A DNA stretch of 25,570 nucleotides, from assembly GCA_048213135.1 (NCBI GenBank), contig PS015159.1, forward strand, positions 194,480 through 220,049, written 5' to 3'. Every line of letters starts with the position of its first letter. Positions within the stretch are counted from its first letter, which is position 1. This document shows, one piece after another, positions 1-9,500 of the stretch. Source of the stretch: Reclinomonas americana ATCC 50394 (Eukaryota > Jakobida > Jakobea > Jakobida). A program made the translations under genes and the position numbers. The notes beneath the pieces are model-generated. The model was not told the origin of the DNA. It did no database searches and saw only the letters and a list, made by a program, of their open reading frames with translations.

Positions 1-27
1 GAGAGAGAGAGAGAGAGAGAGAGAGAA
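1..27. repeat. (GA)n dinucleotide array at left edge
   Basis: Uninterrupted GA repeat that starts the window. It lies inside, or just past, an intron of the cadherin-like gene, where it would be a CT tract in the transcript. The window's right edge is a CT array, so both ends coincide with dinucleotide arrays. Confidence 0.95.
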
Positions 28-72
28 TAAGCACAGATTTTCGTTGCCATCAAGTAATGAGCGCGCACGCAC

Positions 73-1204
73 CAAGATCGGCGGGACTGGCCACATAATT
101 ACTCGTCGCAGCGATGAATGTGGTGGGCGTACTGCCAACCCCGTTGCCAGCTATCCGACACAGAGAGAATGCTGTGTGACAGACAAAACAAGTCAGTCAG
201 GCCATTGTGGCTTGTGCCCAAAGAAAACAAAAGGGAAACTTGCCTTCGGTGTCGATGGTGAAGGTGACATCGAGAGAGGCATCACCGGGGTCGGTCGCGC
301 GCAGAATGACCTGTGCGAGAGGTTAATGGCGAGAGGAGAGGGGAAGGGAGGAGAAGGAGAAAGAGAGGGGGGGGAGGAGGAAAGGAGAAAGGGAGAGGAG
401 AGGAGGAAGCGAGAGAGAGAGAGAGTCGAGAGGAGAAAACGAGAGAGGGAGAGGTCGAGGGAGGAGAGAGGACGGATGAAGGCGGAGGAAGCGAGAGTGG
501 GAGAAGGGAAAAGGAAGCGAGAAGGAGAGTCGAGAGGAGGAAACGTGAGATGGCGAGAAAGTGAAAAGGGAGGAGGTGGTGGTGGACCAAACGAGAGCAG
601 CGAGAGAGTGAGAGAGAACGCCACCACTTCTCCAGTTGCTCTCACCCACTCTCCTCTCCGTCTCAGCACCACTCCTCGCATCTCTCCACTGCTCAGAGGG
701 GTGGAACAAACGAGACTTCCTTCTCTTTCTCTCTTCCTCTCCTCATCTCCCTCGCACCTGCAACCCCGACCCTGTCAACCCCGGCGCCGCCGCGACATTC
801 GACACCAGTCTATTGGTCGACGCAATGGCAAACTTGGCGGCGTCGGTGCCACCGACGACTGCAATCACATGCAGACCGGCGTCACTCGCATCCGGATCAC
901 TGACACTCACTGTGGCAATCACGTAGCCGCTGGTGGCGAATCCATCGGCGCGGTACGTCGATCGCGAGAGGTAGATGGCAGAGGGAGCAGAGTTGACAAT
1001 GACTGAATGTGTGGGCAAATGCGTGATCATGATTTACGCGCCAAAAATCAGCCATCAGAGAACATGACGGTGGACGCAGTGTGCGTGTGCGTGTGCGTGT
1101 GTGTGAGGGTGATTCCACTCACCAGTGGCACAGACAGTGCACGCGAGAGAGAGGAGCAGCAGCAGCAGCAGTGAGAGTAGTCTACACAAGCGTTCTCTAC
1201 ACAT
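73..1204 (-). CDS. Cadherin-like secreted or membrane protein, 5' part, runs off left edge
   Basis: Four exons: 1123-1204, 758-1002, 244-310, 73-171. Introns are 120, 447 and 72 bp, and the phases agree throughout. The start ATG at 1204 opens a classic signal peptide: charged MCRERLCR, then a Leu-rich core, with a likely cleavage site after TVCA at residue 26. Exons 2 and 3 then read as an extracellular cadherin-like repeat: SVSDPDASD, GGTDAAKFAI, NRLVSN and, across the splice, LRATDPGDASLDVTFTIDT. The DxD and RATDPGD motifs are typical Ca2+-binding positions of cadherin repeats. The third intron is GC-AG (donor AAG/GCAAGT at 243); reading through it would stop after about 20 codons. Exon 4 is open to a donor at 72 (GTGCGT). 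Family knowledge predicts an adhesion or matrix protein with more repeats downstream. It could instead belong to the wider immunoglobulin-like cadherin-like group rather than true cadherins. Confidence 0.75.
311..757 (-). repeat. Polypurine/polypyrimidine intron of the cadherin-like gene
   Basis: A 447 bp intron whose plus strand is almost all G and A from about 320 to 585 and CT-rich from about 620 to 755, with irregular GAGAGA and GGAGG units. In the transcript (minus strand) the part next to the acceptor is CT-rich. The long open frames on both strands here (Arg/Glu- or Ser/Leu-rich) are products of the repeat and not genes. Confidence 0.8.
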
Positions 1205-1260
1205 GCTGTGGAAGTCGAACACACACACGCGCACACGTGCACACACACAAACACACACAC
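1079..1260. repeat. TG/CA microsatellites around first exon of the cadherin-like gene
   Basis: TG-rich run at 1079-1107 inside intron 1 and an interrupted CA run at 1219-1260 just upstream of the start codon. The (CAG) run at 1156-1171 is coding: it encodes the Leu core of the signal peptide on the minus strand. Confidence 0.8.
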
Positions 1261-1760
1261 TGTTGATGCGAGAATGAGTGGGGGTGTGGTGGTCTGACTG
1301 CCGCACTTCTCGCGCGCGAAGTGTGTATGTGAGTTAGTCAGTTCCGTATTAGGCGAGTAGTCGTGCGAATCCATACTTCTGCGTACGTTTCATGGCAATA
1401 AAACCTTGATTGCCACGCACGCAAAGAGCAAATCTAGAGTTGACGATTGTGGTGACATGCGTGAGCCGGTGCTGGCCAGCTGCATGCATGCAGCGTTTGT
1501 CGATTTTCTTCACTCGTCCAGATCATGATCATGATCAGCTCGCTGCGTTGGTGGCCCACCAGCACATGCATGCGACAGTGAACACATGTGGTTTCTTCAG
1601 CATTCGTCTCTCCTTCCCTGCCTGGTACATACACATGTCCCCGCGCAGCGCAAGATTGTTGTCTCTTCATGAATGTGCAGGTGAATCTGGCATGCGCTGC
1701 ACCCCCACGCCAAGCGCACATGTTGTCCAGTGCTCGAACTCCACGACATCACGACTGGGT
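1205..1760. other. Intergenic, 5' flank of the cadherin-like gene
   Basis: 556 bp between the start codon of the cadherin-like gene and the stop codon of the upstream minus-strand gene. No ORF here resembles a protein I recognise. It holds a short inverted repeat (TGGCAAT at 1393 and ATTGCCA at 1409) around an AATAAA at 1397 (plus strand), and a short GATCAT repeat at 1521-1538. The promoter of the cadherin-like gene should lie here, but no recognisable core element was seen. Confidence 0.6.
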
Positions 1761-3030
1761 CTACATTCTGTCTCCTCGCCACTCCTCTCCACTATCGCCT
1801 TCGGAGAGGGACGATTCGTCAACATCGTCACACTGCGGTCGCGATTGCGCGGCATTCGCGCCCCCACCGTCGCCACGGGCTCGTCTCACTGAGCGCTGAT
1901 AGTCCGGGTGCTGCTGCAGCGCCGATAGCACCTGGTTGTAGGTCAGACGAGGGAAGCTCACGGGCTGCAGCGGCGCCGCTTGCGCATGCGCTGCTGGCGC
2001 TAGCACCGCCTGCAGCTGCGCGTCAATGTGCGAACTCATTGCAGCGGCTGGCGGCGGTGGTGGTGGTGGTGGTGGTGGTGGTGGTGGTGGTGGTAGTGGT
2101 GGCGGTACTGGTACGGCAGTGTGTGGGGCCGGCCAAGGCTGTGAAGGCGCCGATCGCGAAAGTGGTGGCAGTGCTGGTGGCGGGATAATCACGCGAGATT
2201 GTCGCGCCCACGTCTCAGTGCGCGATGCAGCAGCGCTGGCAGCAGCAGTGGCAGGCACAATGGGTTGCAACACCGTCACGGTGGCCGAGGGCGCGTGAGA
2301 CGAGGTGGGCGTCACGGCCTGTCGCTGTTGTGGGTGGTGTGGATCCGGATTCGAACTCGCACTGCCACCGAGCACGTTTTGCCGCATGGCATTGAACGAG
2401 GCTGCCTCCATCTCTGCTGGCGAACTCGGGCCAGCAGCAATGGCGGCAACGGCCAGAGGGAGAGAGACGCCGCGCTGCGCCACACACATCGCAGCGAACA
2501 ATGAATGTCAGTATCTGAACAAAGGGAAAGAAAAACAATACACACCACGCACAATGAAACAGTGTGTGACAAGCACTCTGTGTGTGCGTTCGTGTGTGTG
2601 TGTGTGCGAGCTAGTGATGTGCGCTCCCAGCGTCCACAAGATGCGAGTCAACCGAAGAACAAAGCAACAAATATGGCGAAAAGCTCTGCCTCTTCGGCGA
2701 AAGGCGCTCATAACTCACCACGAATCGCTCGTCGGGCGACATGCCGGAGTCATAACACACGCGCTTCCCCACGCCGAGGTCTCCGGTGGGCAAGGAGGAA
2801 GGGCGCCGACGGCCTCCAGGCGAATCCGGCGGGCGATGTTTCCGAACATGTTTGTCATGATGGGTTCGAGGTGACTGCTGACGCTTTCTCTGTGGTGGTT
2901 CATCGCTCTCCCGCGCCGTGTCCACTGCAGGCGATGGTGGGCGTTTGCGTCCCTGCTGTGGCCGTGCAGCCGCACTCGCTGCCGCAGGTGGTGGCGGTGG
3001 TGGCGGCGCGGATGGTGGTGGGGTGGTCAT
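1761..3030 (-). CDS. Unrecognised Pro-rich basic protein, two exons
   Basis: Exons 2719-3030 and 1761-2474, joined in phase 0 over a 244 bp intron (donor GTGAGT at 2718, acceptor GCGCAG ending at 2475), giving 341 aa. The protein opens MTTPPPSAPP with a Pro run, then an Arg/Lys-rich stretch (QGRKRPPSP, PQRKRQQSP, HDKHVRKHR) that could act as a nuclear signal. Next come Ala/Ser/Pro-rich sequence, a 15-16 residue Pro run coded by (GGT)n on the plus strand at 2056-2100, and a tail that ends in an acidic segment (DDVDESSLSEGDSGEEW). The most ordered-looking part is VSFPRLTYNQVLSALQQHPDYQRSVRR near the C-terminus. No family recognised; mostly disordered. An in-frame ATG at 3132 would add 34 residues of very different composition, so the ATG at 3030 is preferred. 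Confidence 0.62.
2056..2112. repeat. (GGT)n / poly-Pro coding trinucleotide repeat
   Basis: A run of GGT and GGC triplets, read on the minus strand as CCA/CCG/CCT codons for the Pro tract of the Pro-rich protein. It stays in frame with that gene, so length changes would alter only the number of prolines. Confidence 0.85.
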
Positions 3031-3389
3031 GTCTCGCGACAAAGCGATAAAGTATTTGAAATACCAGCCCGCGGGGGAACAGCGCGAATCTTGGACCGTC
3101 CAGCATTTCTCCGTCATCCATTCGATAGCCATTGTCGGACTGCTACTCGGGTACGGGAATATGAGTGGCCGTGGATTCCCAGTTGTCCGCCGCGGAGGTT
3201 ATCACGTTGGCTCCGTTTCGGACTCTTTCAGGATCCATTGGTCGACGTCGCCAATATCTGGCCATGGATGCAGCTTGTCTCTGCTTCGTGGTATTGTCAA
3301 TTGCAAGCAAATTCGAGTTCATTCATCTTCATGCACGATCGACGCAAGGGGAAAACAAGGAGCAATCAGGCAAAGCGAGAGAGAGATAG
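3029..3389 (+). CDS. Possible small two-helix membrane protein (tentative)
   Basis: ATG at 3029 overlaps the opposite-strand start codon at 3030 (shared CATG). The frame runs to 3197. A 34 bp GT-AG intron (3198-3231, acceptor CTTTCAG) would join it in phase 1 to 3232-3389, ending TAG. The product would be about 108 aa with hydrophobic stretches HSIAIVGLLLGYG and MDAACLCFVVLSIAS and otherwise charged ends. No family recognised. Against it: the intron is shorter than any other here, and its transcript would have to start inside the coding region of the minus-strand gene. The span is otherwise the intergenic region between the two minus-strand genes. Confidence 0.25.
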
Positions 3390-3567
3390 AACAAAAAAAG
3401 GCACACTCGGCACTTTGGTCAAGCGCACGAGGAGCGAGAGGACTCCTCCTTCTCCAAGGGAAAGGAGGAGGGGAAAATCGACGTGGCCCACACAGCAGCA
3501 GCTCCGACCCAGCAATATAACAAGTAACTGGAATCGATGCACGCGAAGAGGGAGGAAGCAACAACAA

Positions 3568-4972
3568 CTACACCAATTCCATGCCCTCCAATCGGCGCAC
3601 ATCCTCCTCGAACGGAACATGCCGCTTCGGCGTCGGATGCGGCACCTCCGCGATGAATTGCTTCAGTCGGTCGGCGTTGTTGATGTCGGAGGCCATGTCG
3701 CCTCGGTGGGTCAGCGCATGCGCCTGCAGCTGCTTCTTCAGCAGCACTTGGTGGTCGCGAGGCTCGTACCGCGCAGTGGCCATTGCCGTCACGTGACTGT
3801 GGTTGCTGCTGCTGCTGGTGTTGATGGTGTTGGACAGGTGCAGGGCGGTCCGCAGGCGATGCAATGCGCGCTGCGTGTCGAGCGACACTGTTGGGACTGG
3901 TGGCAGTGCGGCATCGGTCCCGCTGCCTGCTGCTGCAGCTGCTGTAGGCGTTGCTGGTGGCGGACCCTGCGGCAACAACGGCGGTAGCGCAAACAACGCC
4001 TGCAACCGTGCACCGCGCACACTGCAGGCGGCGACCGCGTACCGCGCCGACATGGTGCCGTTGCTGGGCAGTCGTGGCAACGGCGTGTATGTGGGATGGA
4101 AAGATGCCGACGGCGGTGGCGGCGGCGGCTTCTTGCTCTCGACCAGTACCACCTCGTGCGGCGAGGCCGGTGGTGAGATCGAGGATGAGATGCTGGACAA
4201 GTCGCTCTCCGGCATCACATCCACACTGCTGGAGCCCGACAGTCCACAGCTGGCATCAGTGTGCGTCGCCGCGCACAGCTGATCAAACTCCCGCCGCCCG
4301 ACCACCATGGGTCCCACTTTCGGTCGGAACCCGCCGGCCATAACCTTGCTAAAGGCCGACTTGCCGAGCGAGCCAGGTGCAGCGACTTCCGCCGCATCAT
4401 CGCTGTCGACCACCACTTGCGGTGGTGGTGGCGTAGTGGCAGTGCTCCTGCACCGCGGTGTTGTCGACAGCAACGGCAGTGGTCCGCCCGTGAGACCACC
4501 GTACACGCCGAATGCTCGTGGCTGAGTGTGCATGACACGTGAGCACTGGACGGAAAGAGGCTCCGCACCGCAAACATGTGATCGACTCACCGTATAGTCG
4601 TCGCTGCTGTCGCAAGCGTCGCACTCGACAGGCCCATTGTAGGTCCACTTGAATGTTCCGTGTGTCGACATGAGCGAGAACTGTGGCGGTGGAACGAAAA
4701 TGAGCCATCGCTCCCCCCAAGCCTCAACGCGTGCATGTCCTCTCCACTCCTCCGAACCACGCACGCACCTTTGTCTTCTTCGCGCTGGCTGTCGTCGTTG
4801 TCACAGTGGATGAGGTTGTCGTTGGTGGTGCACCAGTGGTTGTCGACGATGACAGAGTGGTGGGCGTCAGAGGTCCATGCTGTTCGCTGGCCTGCGGTTG
4901 CTGATCAAGCTTCCCTCTCCTTGACGACACCTGTCCCGACTCGACTCCCGTGCACGAGGTGCAAGCGCCCAT
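3568..4972 (-). CDS. Unrecognised protein with myristoylation-type N-terminus, three exons
   Basis: Exons 4769-4972, 4591-4680 and 3568-4521, with introns of 88 and 69 bp (donors GTGCGT and GTGAGT, acceptors CACAG and CTCAG, all phase 0), giving 415 aa. It starts MGACTSCTG: Gly2 plus Ser6 fits an N-myristoylation signal, and Cys4 and Cys7 could be palmitoylated, so membrane anchoring is inferred. Residues 69-98 hold a short distinctive motif, GTFKWTYNGPVECDAC, carrying two cysteines. A Thr/Ser-rich linker precedes it and long Pro/Ser/Ala-rich sequence follows. The last 110 residues look more structured (SLDTQRALHRLRTALHLS, ARYEPRDHQVLLKKQLQAH, NNADRLKQFIAEVPH). No family recognised. The second intron is a multiple of three without stops, so its retention would add 23 residues. 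Confidence 0.72.
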
Positions 4973-5384
4973 GACAGCAGCAGAAAAACAATGTGCGTGG
5001 ACGTTGGCTTTCCACAACGGGCGTGTGCGTGGTGTTGTGCGTCGAGGCTGTGGAGGGGCACCGAGTGACCTCCGCTTCGCGCGCGTGTCAACACAAAAAC
5101 GATTTCGATGCATGACACCTCTGTTTGACGACGAGCATCGGAGAAACTTGTCGTTTGTATGTGTATGTGCGTGGATTGCAGGTGTGTGTGCGGCAGGATG
5201 GGAGACAAGGAGGGAGAGCGAGAGAGGCACAGGAGAGTGAGAGAGAAAGAGAGACAAAGAGAGGAGGGAGAAAGATCGAGAAAGAGAAGAACACGGGCAG
5301 GACCGCACAAGACAACGTGATCAAGTAGCGGGGACACAAAAGGCATCACTACACATGCATGTGTGCAGACTCGCGTGCGCGACT

Positions 5385-5470
5385 ACCACCACCGCAAAGT
5401 CACGATTTTTTGCCACACTGATGCACGCGACGTTCGTCGTCCACTGCTGCACTCCACTCCACACACACAC
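5385..5470. repeat. Direct repeat in divergent promoter, copy 1
   Basis: Reads CACCACC, then a CACGATTTTT block, then GCACGCGACGTTCGTCGTCC, then an ACTCCACTC...CACACACAC tail. Copy 2 is at 5549-5620. The central block of 22 bases (5423-5444) is identical in both. Confidence 0.85.
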
Positions 5471-5548
5471 TCATGCGTACACACCCACACACTCTCTCAC
5501 ACAAACACACATGCACTAAACGCGCACAGCGACAGCCAAGCAACACGC

Positions 5549-5620
5549 ATCACCACCACAAAATCACGATTTTTGCACGCGACGTTCGTCGTCCACCACA
5601 CTCCACTCGACACACACACA
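5549..5620. repeat. Direct repeat in divergent promoter, copy 2
   Basis: Same order of blocks as the copy at 5385-5470 with about a dozen bases missing after the T run. The identical central block lies at 5575-5596. The core ACGACGAACGT on the minus strand (ACGTTCGTCGT on the plus strand) is partly self-complementary. Confidence 0.85.
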
Positions 5621-5651
<31 letters not shown>

Positions 5652-5810
5652 GCACCCTCACACACAGCCAACGACTCATCTTCTCTCGCACAACACGTCA
5701 ATGTCCGCGAAGTCACGCGACCGTTAAACCGCTGCTGATCAATATCGAAAGAATTGGTTTTCAATGACAAGCACACGCCACCAGGCTCGTGCCCCCGCAT
5801 CGCATCACTA

Positions 5811-6451
5811 ATGACCACTCACATGACTCGCTTACCTCGCCACTCACAGACGACGTCCAGTGCTTCGTCGGGAAGCAGCAATGGTCGGCTGCGAGTGACG
5901 ATCGAGTCGTGTCACATTCCGCCCTTTGCCGACGACATGCCTCACGCGTTGCCGATCATTCCGGCCGCTTCCGGCTTGGTCTCTGCCTCGACGGTGCTCG
6001 ATCCGGGAGAGCTGTTGCAGCGGGCGCTGATGGCGGCGGGCGGGCGGCTTATTCGTAGTCGGCAGTCGCGGGAGCGTGTGGCGGTGGTGCTGCGCAAGGC
6101 CGAGTCGGTGGCGATGTTGTTGGATATGTTTTGGTGGATTGTCGCCGATGTGCAGAAGGTGGGGTGGGGAGGGGAAGGAGGAGATGAAGGGGGGAAGAGA
6201 TGAAGGGAAGAGAGAGAGAGACAAGGCAAGCGTGTTGATAGTGTGTTGAAGCTGGGGCGTTGGAGGAGGAGGCGGAGAGGAGAGGAGAGAGAAATGAGAG
6301 ACGACGCGAGGAGATGAGTGAGTGGGAGCAATGAACGATGCCAGTTGTGCAGAAGGTGGATAGGCAGTGGGCAAGAGAATGAACGAGAGATAGGGGGCGA
6401 TAACGGCGGAGATTTGGCATCGTCTTCTCGTGGAGCATATAAAACGTTTCC

Positions 6452-6514
<63 letters not shown>

Positions 6515-9500
6515 NNNNNNNNNNNNNNNNNNNNNNNNNNNNNNNNNNNNNNNNNNNNNNNNNNNNNNNNNNNNNNNNNNNNNNNNNNNNNNNNNNNNNN
6601 NNNNNNNNNNNNNNNNNNNNNNNNNNNNNNNNNNNNNNNNNNNNNNNNNNNNNNNNNNNNNNNNNNNNNNNNNNNNNNNNNNNNNNNNNNNNNNNNNNNN
6701 NNNNNNNNNNNNNNNNNNNNNNNNNNNNNNNNNNNNNNNNNNNNNNNNNNNNNNNNNNNNNNNNNNNNNNNNNNNNNNNNNNNNNNNNNNNNNNNNNNNN
6801 NNNNNNNNNNNNNNNNNNNNNNNNNNNNNNNNNNNNNNNNNNNNNNNNNNNNNNNNNNNNNNNNNNNNNNNNNNNNNNNNNNNNNNNNNNNNNNNNNNNN
6901 NNNNNNNNNNNNNNNNNNNNGGAAAGGGAGCGAGAGATATCGACAGAGAAATGAGAGATAACGAGAAGAAGAGTGAGTGTGGAGAGTGAACGATCTCAGT
7001 TGTGCTGAAGGTGGACGGGCAGTGGGGGAGAATGAACGAGACAGGAGCGATAACGGCGGAGATTTGGCATCGTCTGAAGATGGGCATTACGTATCGGGAA
7101 GACAGAGAGAAAAGCGACTTAGAGATCGTCGCTGGTGTATGGGGCATTGGGAGGAGGAGGCGTTGGGAGAGACGGAGCGAGACAACGGTGATTTGCGATC
7201 GCCTCGTACAGAAGGGAAGATAGACGGTGGAGAACAAACAGTCGAGAGGATAGAAAGAGACAAGCGAGCGAGAGAGAGAAAGCAACAGCAAGGAAGCAGG
7301 TGACGAGCCGTTGTCTATACCGGCAACTTTCTTCACAACCATTTGACTTCTCACCACTTTGCTTCTCACTGCTCCTCTCGTTTCAGCGCCGTGGTCGGAA
7401 CAAGGAGAAGCTGTTTGATCGAGTGGCGCACAACTACTGCACCATGATGCTGCAGATGGATTCGCCGCAGTTCAAGCAACTGTTCGAGGAGGTCCCGCGC
7501 ATGTCTTTTTTGTGTTGTTGCTGCTTTTCGAGACTGATGTTCTCGTGCAGAAACATCCACCCATTCTCGCTCACGCTCTTTACTTGGCGCTCAACGAAGT
7601 TGCGCTGCTCGTTCTCGCGGTCGCGATCGTCGTTCTTTCACGTCGCTCACTCACCTGTTTGTTGCGAGCGCAGTCGTTTCCCGACTCGGCCGCCACGATT
7701 GTCAATCCCGATTTTCAAGAGTACCTGGTCCGACTGGTATTCCAGTGGCTCGTTGGTGCATTTCCATGTTTTTTCCTCTCCTGCGCACGCTGGCTCCTGA
7801 ACCACGAGCGCGCTCCCCCACAGGCATGTCGCCGGCCACATTTGATTTTAGCCCGTGGGCGGGTGATGTGCAAATCGGTAAGTCGCCGCAGAACACTCCC
7901 CTCCTCCTGGATTTCTCGTCTGACCACGGTGCGCCAGATGACACGCTCGCCTCTGCTCTGCGGGGACCCGTGACTTCGGTCATTACGTTTCCTGACACTG
8001 GCACCGTGCGCAAGGAAGAGGTGCTGCTGCTGCCGTCGTACCCCAAGTCATCTCAGAAACATATTTTCCACTGACTCTCTCTCTCTCTCTCTCCTCTTGC
8101 TTCTCAGGTGCAGTCCGTGTCGCCGAGGCCAGCAGGGGCGTCAGTGCGCTTCAGCACATCGCACCTGGCGGCTGGCGACGGCGGCGGAAGCCAGAGTGCG
8201 CGCTCCGCAGCCAGCTCGTCGTCGGTGGTGTCGTCGTCGACAACAACATCGGCGACCACAGCCGCATCCACCATCTCCGATCCACCACCGCCCATGGGCC
8301 ACACTGGAGTCGTGCACTTTGGCTCCAACCCCTCGACCGACACCCTCAGTTTCAATCTCAAGTCCCGCAGTCCGCTGGTCACGCACTTCCTGGCCAAGCA
8401 CAAGTCTCGGAGGAAAGAGCACGCACAGAAGCAAGTGGCGAGTGCGCGACCTCGGCGGTGGAGTGCGACGTCGAGAGATTCGGAACTCACCGTGTCCGTG
8501 TCGATGAAGGAGCAGGAGGATGAGAACTTGATGGTGGTGTGTTCCTGTAGCCAGGGGGCTCGTGCGCTCCTCCTCATCCCTATTTCTCACACGTCGAATC
8601 AGGCGGATCCATATGCGGAACTCGCCAGACTTAGCAGCGGTGGCATGCAGACCTACGTGCCCAGTCTGCCGGGCGCTGAACGGTATGCACTGCCGTCGCG
8701 CGTGACTGTGTGAACGAGTCTGCTGACCCAGTGTTGCTCCCCGCTTGCAGAAGGAAACGCCCAGGCAGCAATGCGCCTGTGCAACTGTCTTCGCGCTCAT
8801 CGTCCACGGTGGACAGCGAGCGGACCATGGTGGAGGTGACGGAGGGAGCCAAGCCGCCACGTGCGCTGTCGACCTCTGCACGACTCAAGGTTCACCGTAC
8901 GAGTGACTCTCTTCCTTGTTCGTGCCACGGTGCCTCACACGCGACTGCAGTTGCAGCGCAATCTGTCTTTCACAGGACTGCGAGGCACAGTCAGCGCTCG
9001 TGATTCAGAGTCATCCGCCACGTCGGTGGTCACCATATCGTCGGCCACCTCGCAGACGGCGACGACGACGACGACGACTACGACAGAGGAGTCGGCGCCC
9101 ACTGCCGCCGCTGCCGCCTTGCCACCGAGACCACCAGCCAGTGCCCTTGTGGTGCGTTTCTTGCCGGCACAATTCTTGCTTGTGTATTCCTGCTCACGCT
9201 GCACACGATGCACAGAACTCTCGCCACCAGCACACCGCGTCGGCACCCCCACCGCAGGGCACGCATCCACATCTTACGTCACAAGCAAGTTTCTCGTCGC
9301 TCTTGTCGTCGCCAAACAGCGGCCAACGGCGACCTTCACAAAATGCGCACATTACCGTAATTGGTCTCTCGGAAGGTGCGTGCACGTTGGATGACGGCTT
9401 GTACGTGCAGCAACTCATCGCACGTGCGCTGCTGTGCCTCACCAGGCCCGCCACCACCTCCGCTGACTCTGGCGGACTTTTTTCCAAGCGAGCCACCGAC

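Larger units (their letters stand above)
4973..5810. promoter_or_regulatory. Divergent intergenic region with a duplicated element
   Basis: About 840 bp between the start of the myristoylation-type gene (minus) and the first ATG of the FAM227 gene (plus); both promoters should lie here. It contains a GA-rich patch (5207-5290), CA and CT microsatellites (5461-5515, 5609-5665) and two copies of a roughly 75-85 bp element (5385-5470 and 5549-5620), described separately. No convincing coding exon was seen. Confidence 0.6.
6159..7386 (+). other. First intron of the FAM227 gene, with gap and tandem duplication
   Basis: Runs from GTGGGG after the FWWI exon to TTTCAG before the RRGRNKEK exon: 1228 bp as written, including 406 N. 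It is purine-rich in the sense of the transcript, with a long GA array (6457-6513) abutting the gap. Flanks on both sides of the gap carry copies of the same roughly 130 bp sequence. Long open frames across the Ns are meaningless. Confidence 0.8.

Noticed and set aside
193-709. Long open frames on both strands in the GA/CT tract
   Set aside because: They only translate the dinucleotide repeat (Arg/Glu or Ser/Leu runs) and lie in an intron of the cadherin-like gene.
1393-1415. Hairpin TGGCAAT/ATTGCCA with AATAAA
   Set aside because: Seven base pairs around a ten-base loop with no adjacent plus-strand gene ending there; too weak to call a terminator or processing site.
5461-5665. Regular CA/CT units resembling a repeat array
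   Set aside because: Plain microsatellites without unique spacers; not a CRISPR array and not expected in a nuclear genome.
5942-7369. Open frames running through N gaps
   Set aside because: The X residues have no information and the flanks are intronic repeat sequence. The same holds at 20404-21861 and 22087-23887.
7878-7883. Perfect GTAAGT donor inside FAM227 exon 5
   Set aside because: Using it leaves phase 1, while the next acceptor (8107) needs phase 0. Reading on to AAGGAAGAG/GTGCTG at 8021 gives matching phases and a sensible protein.
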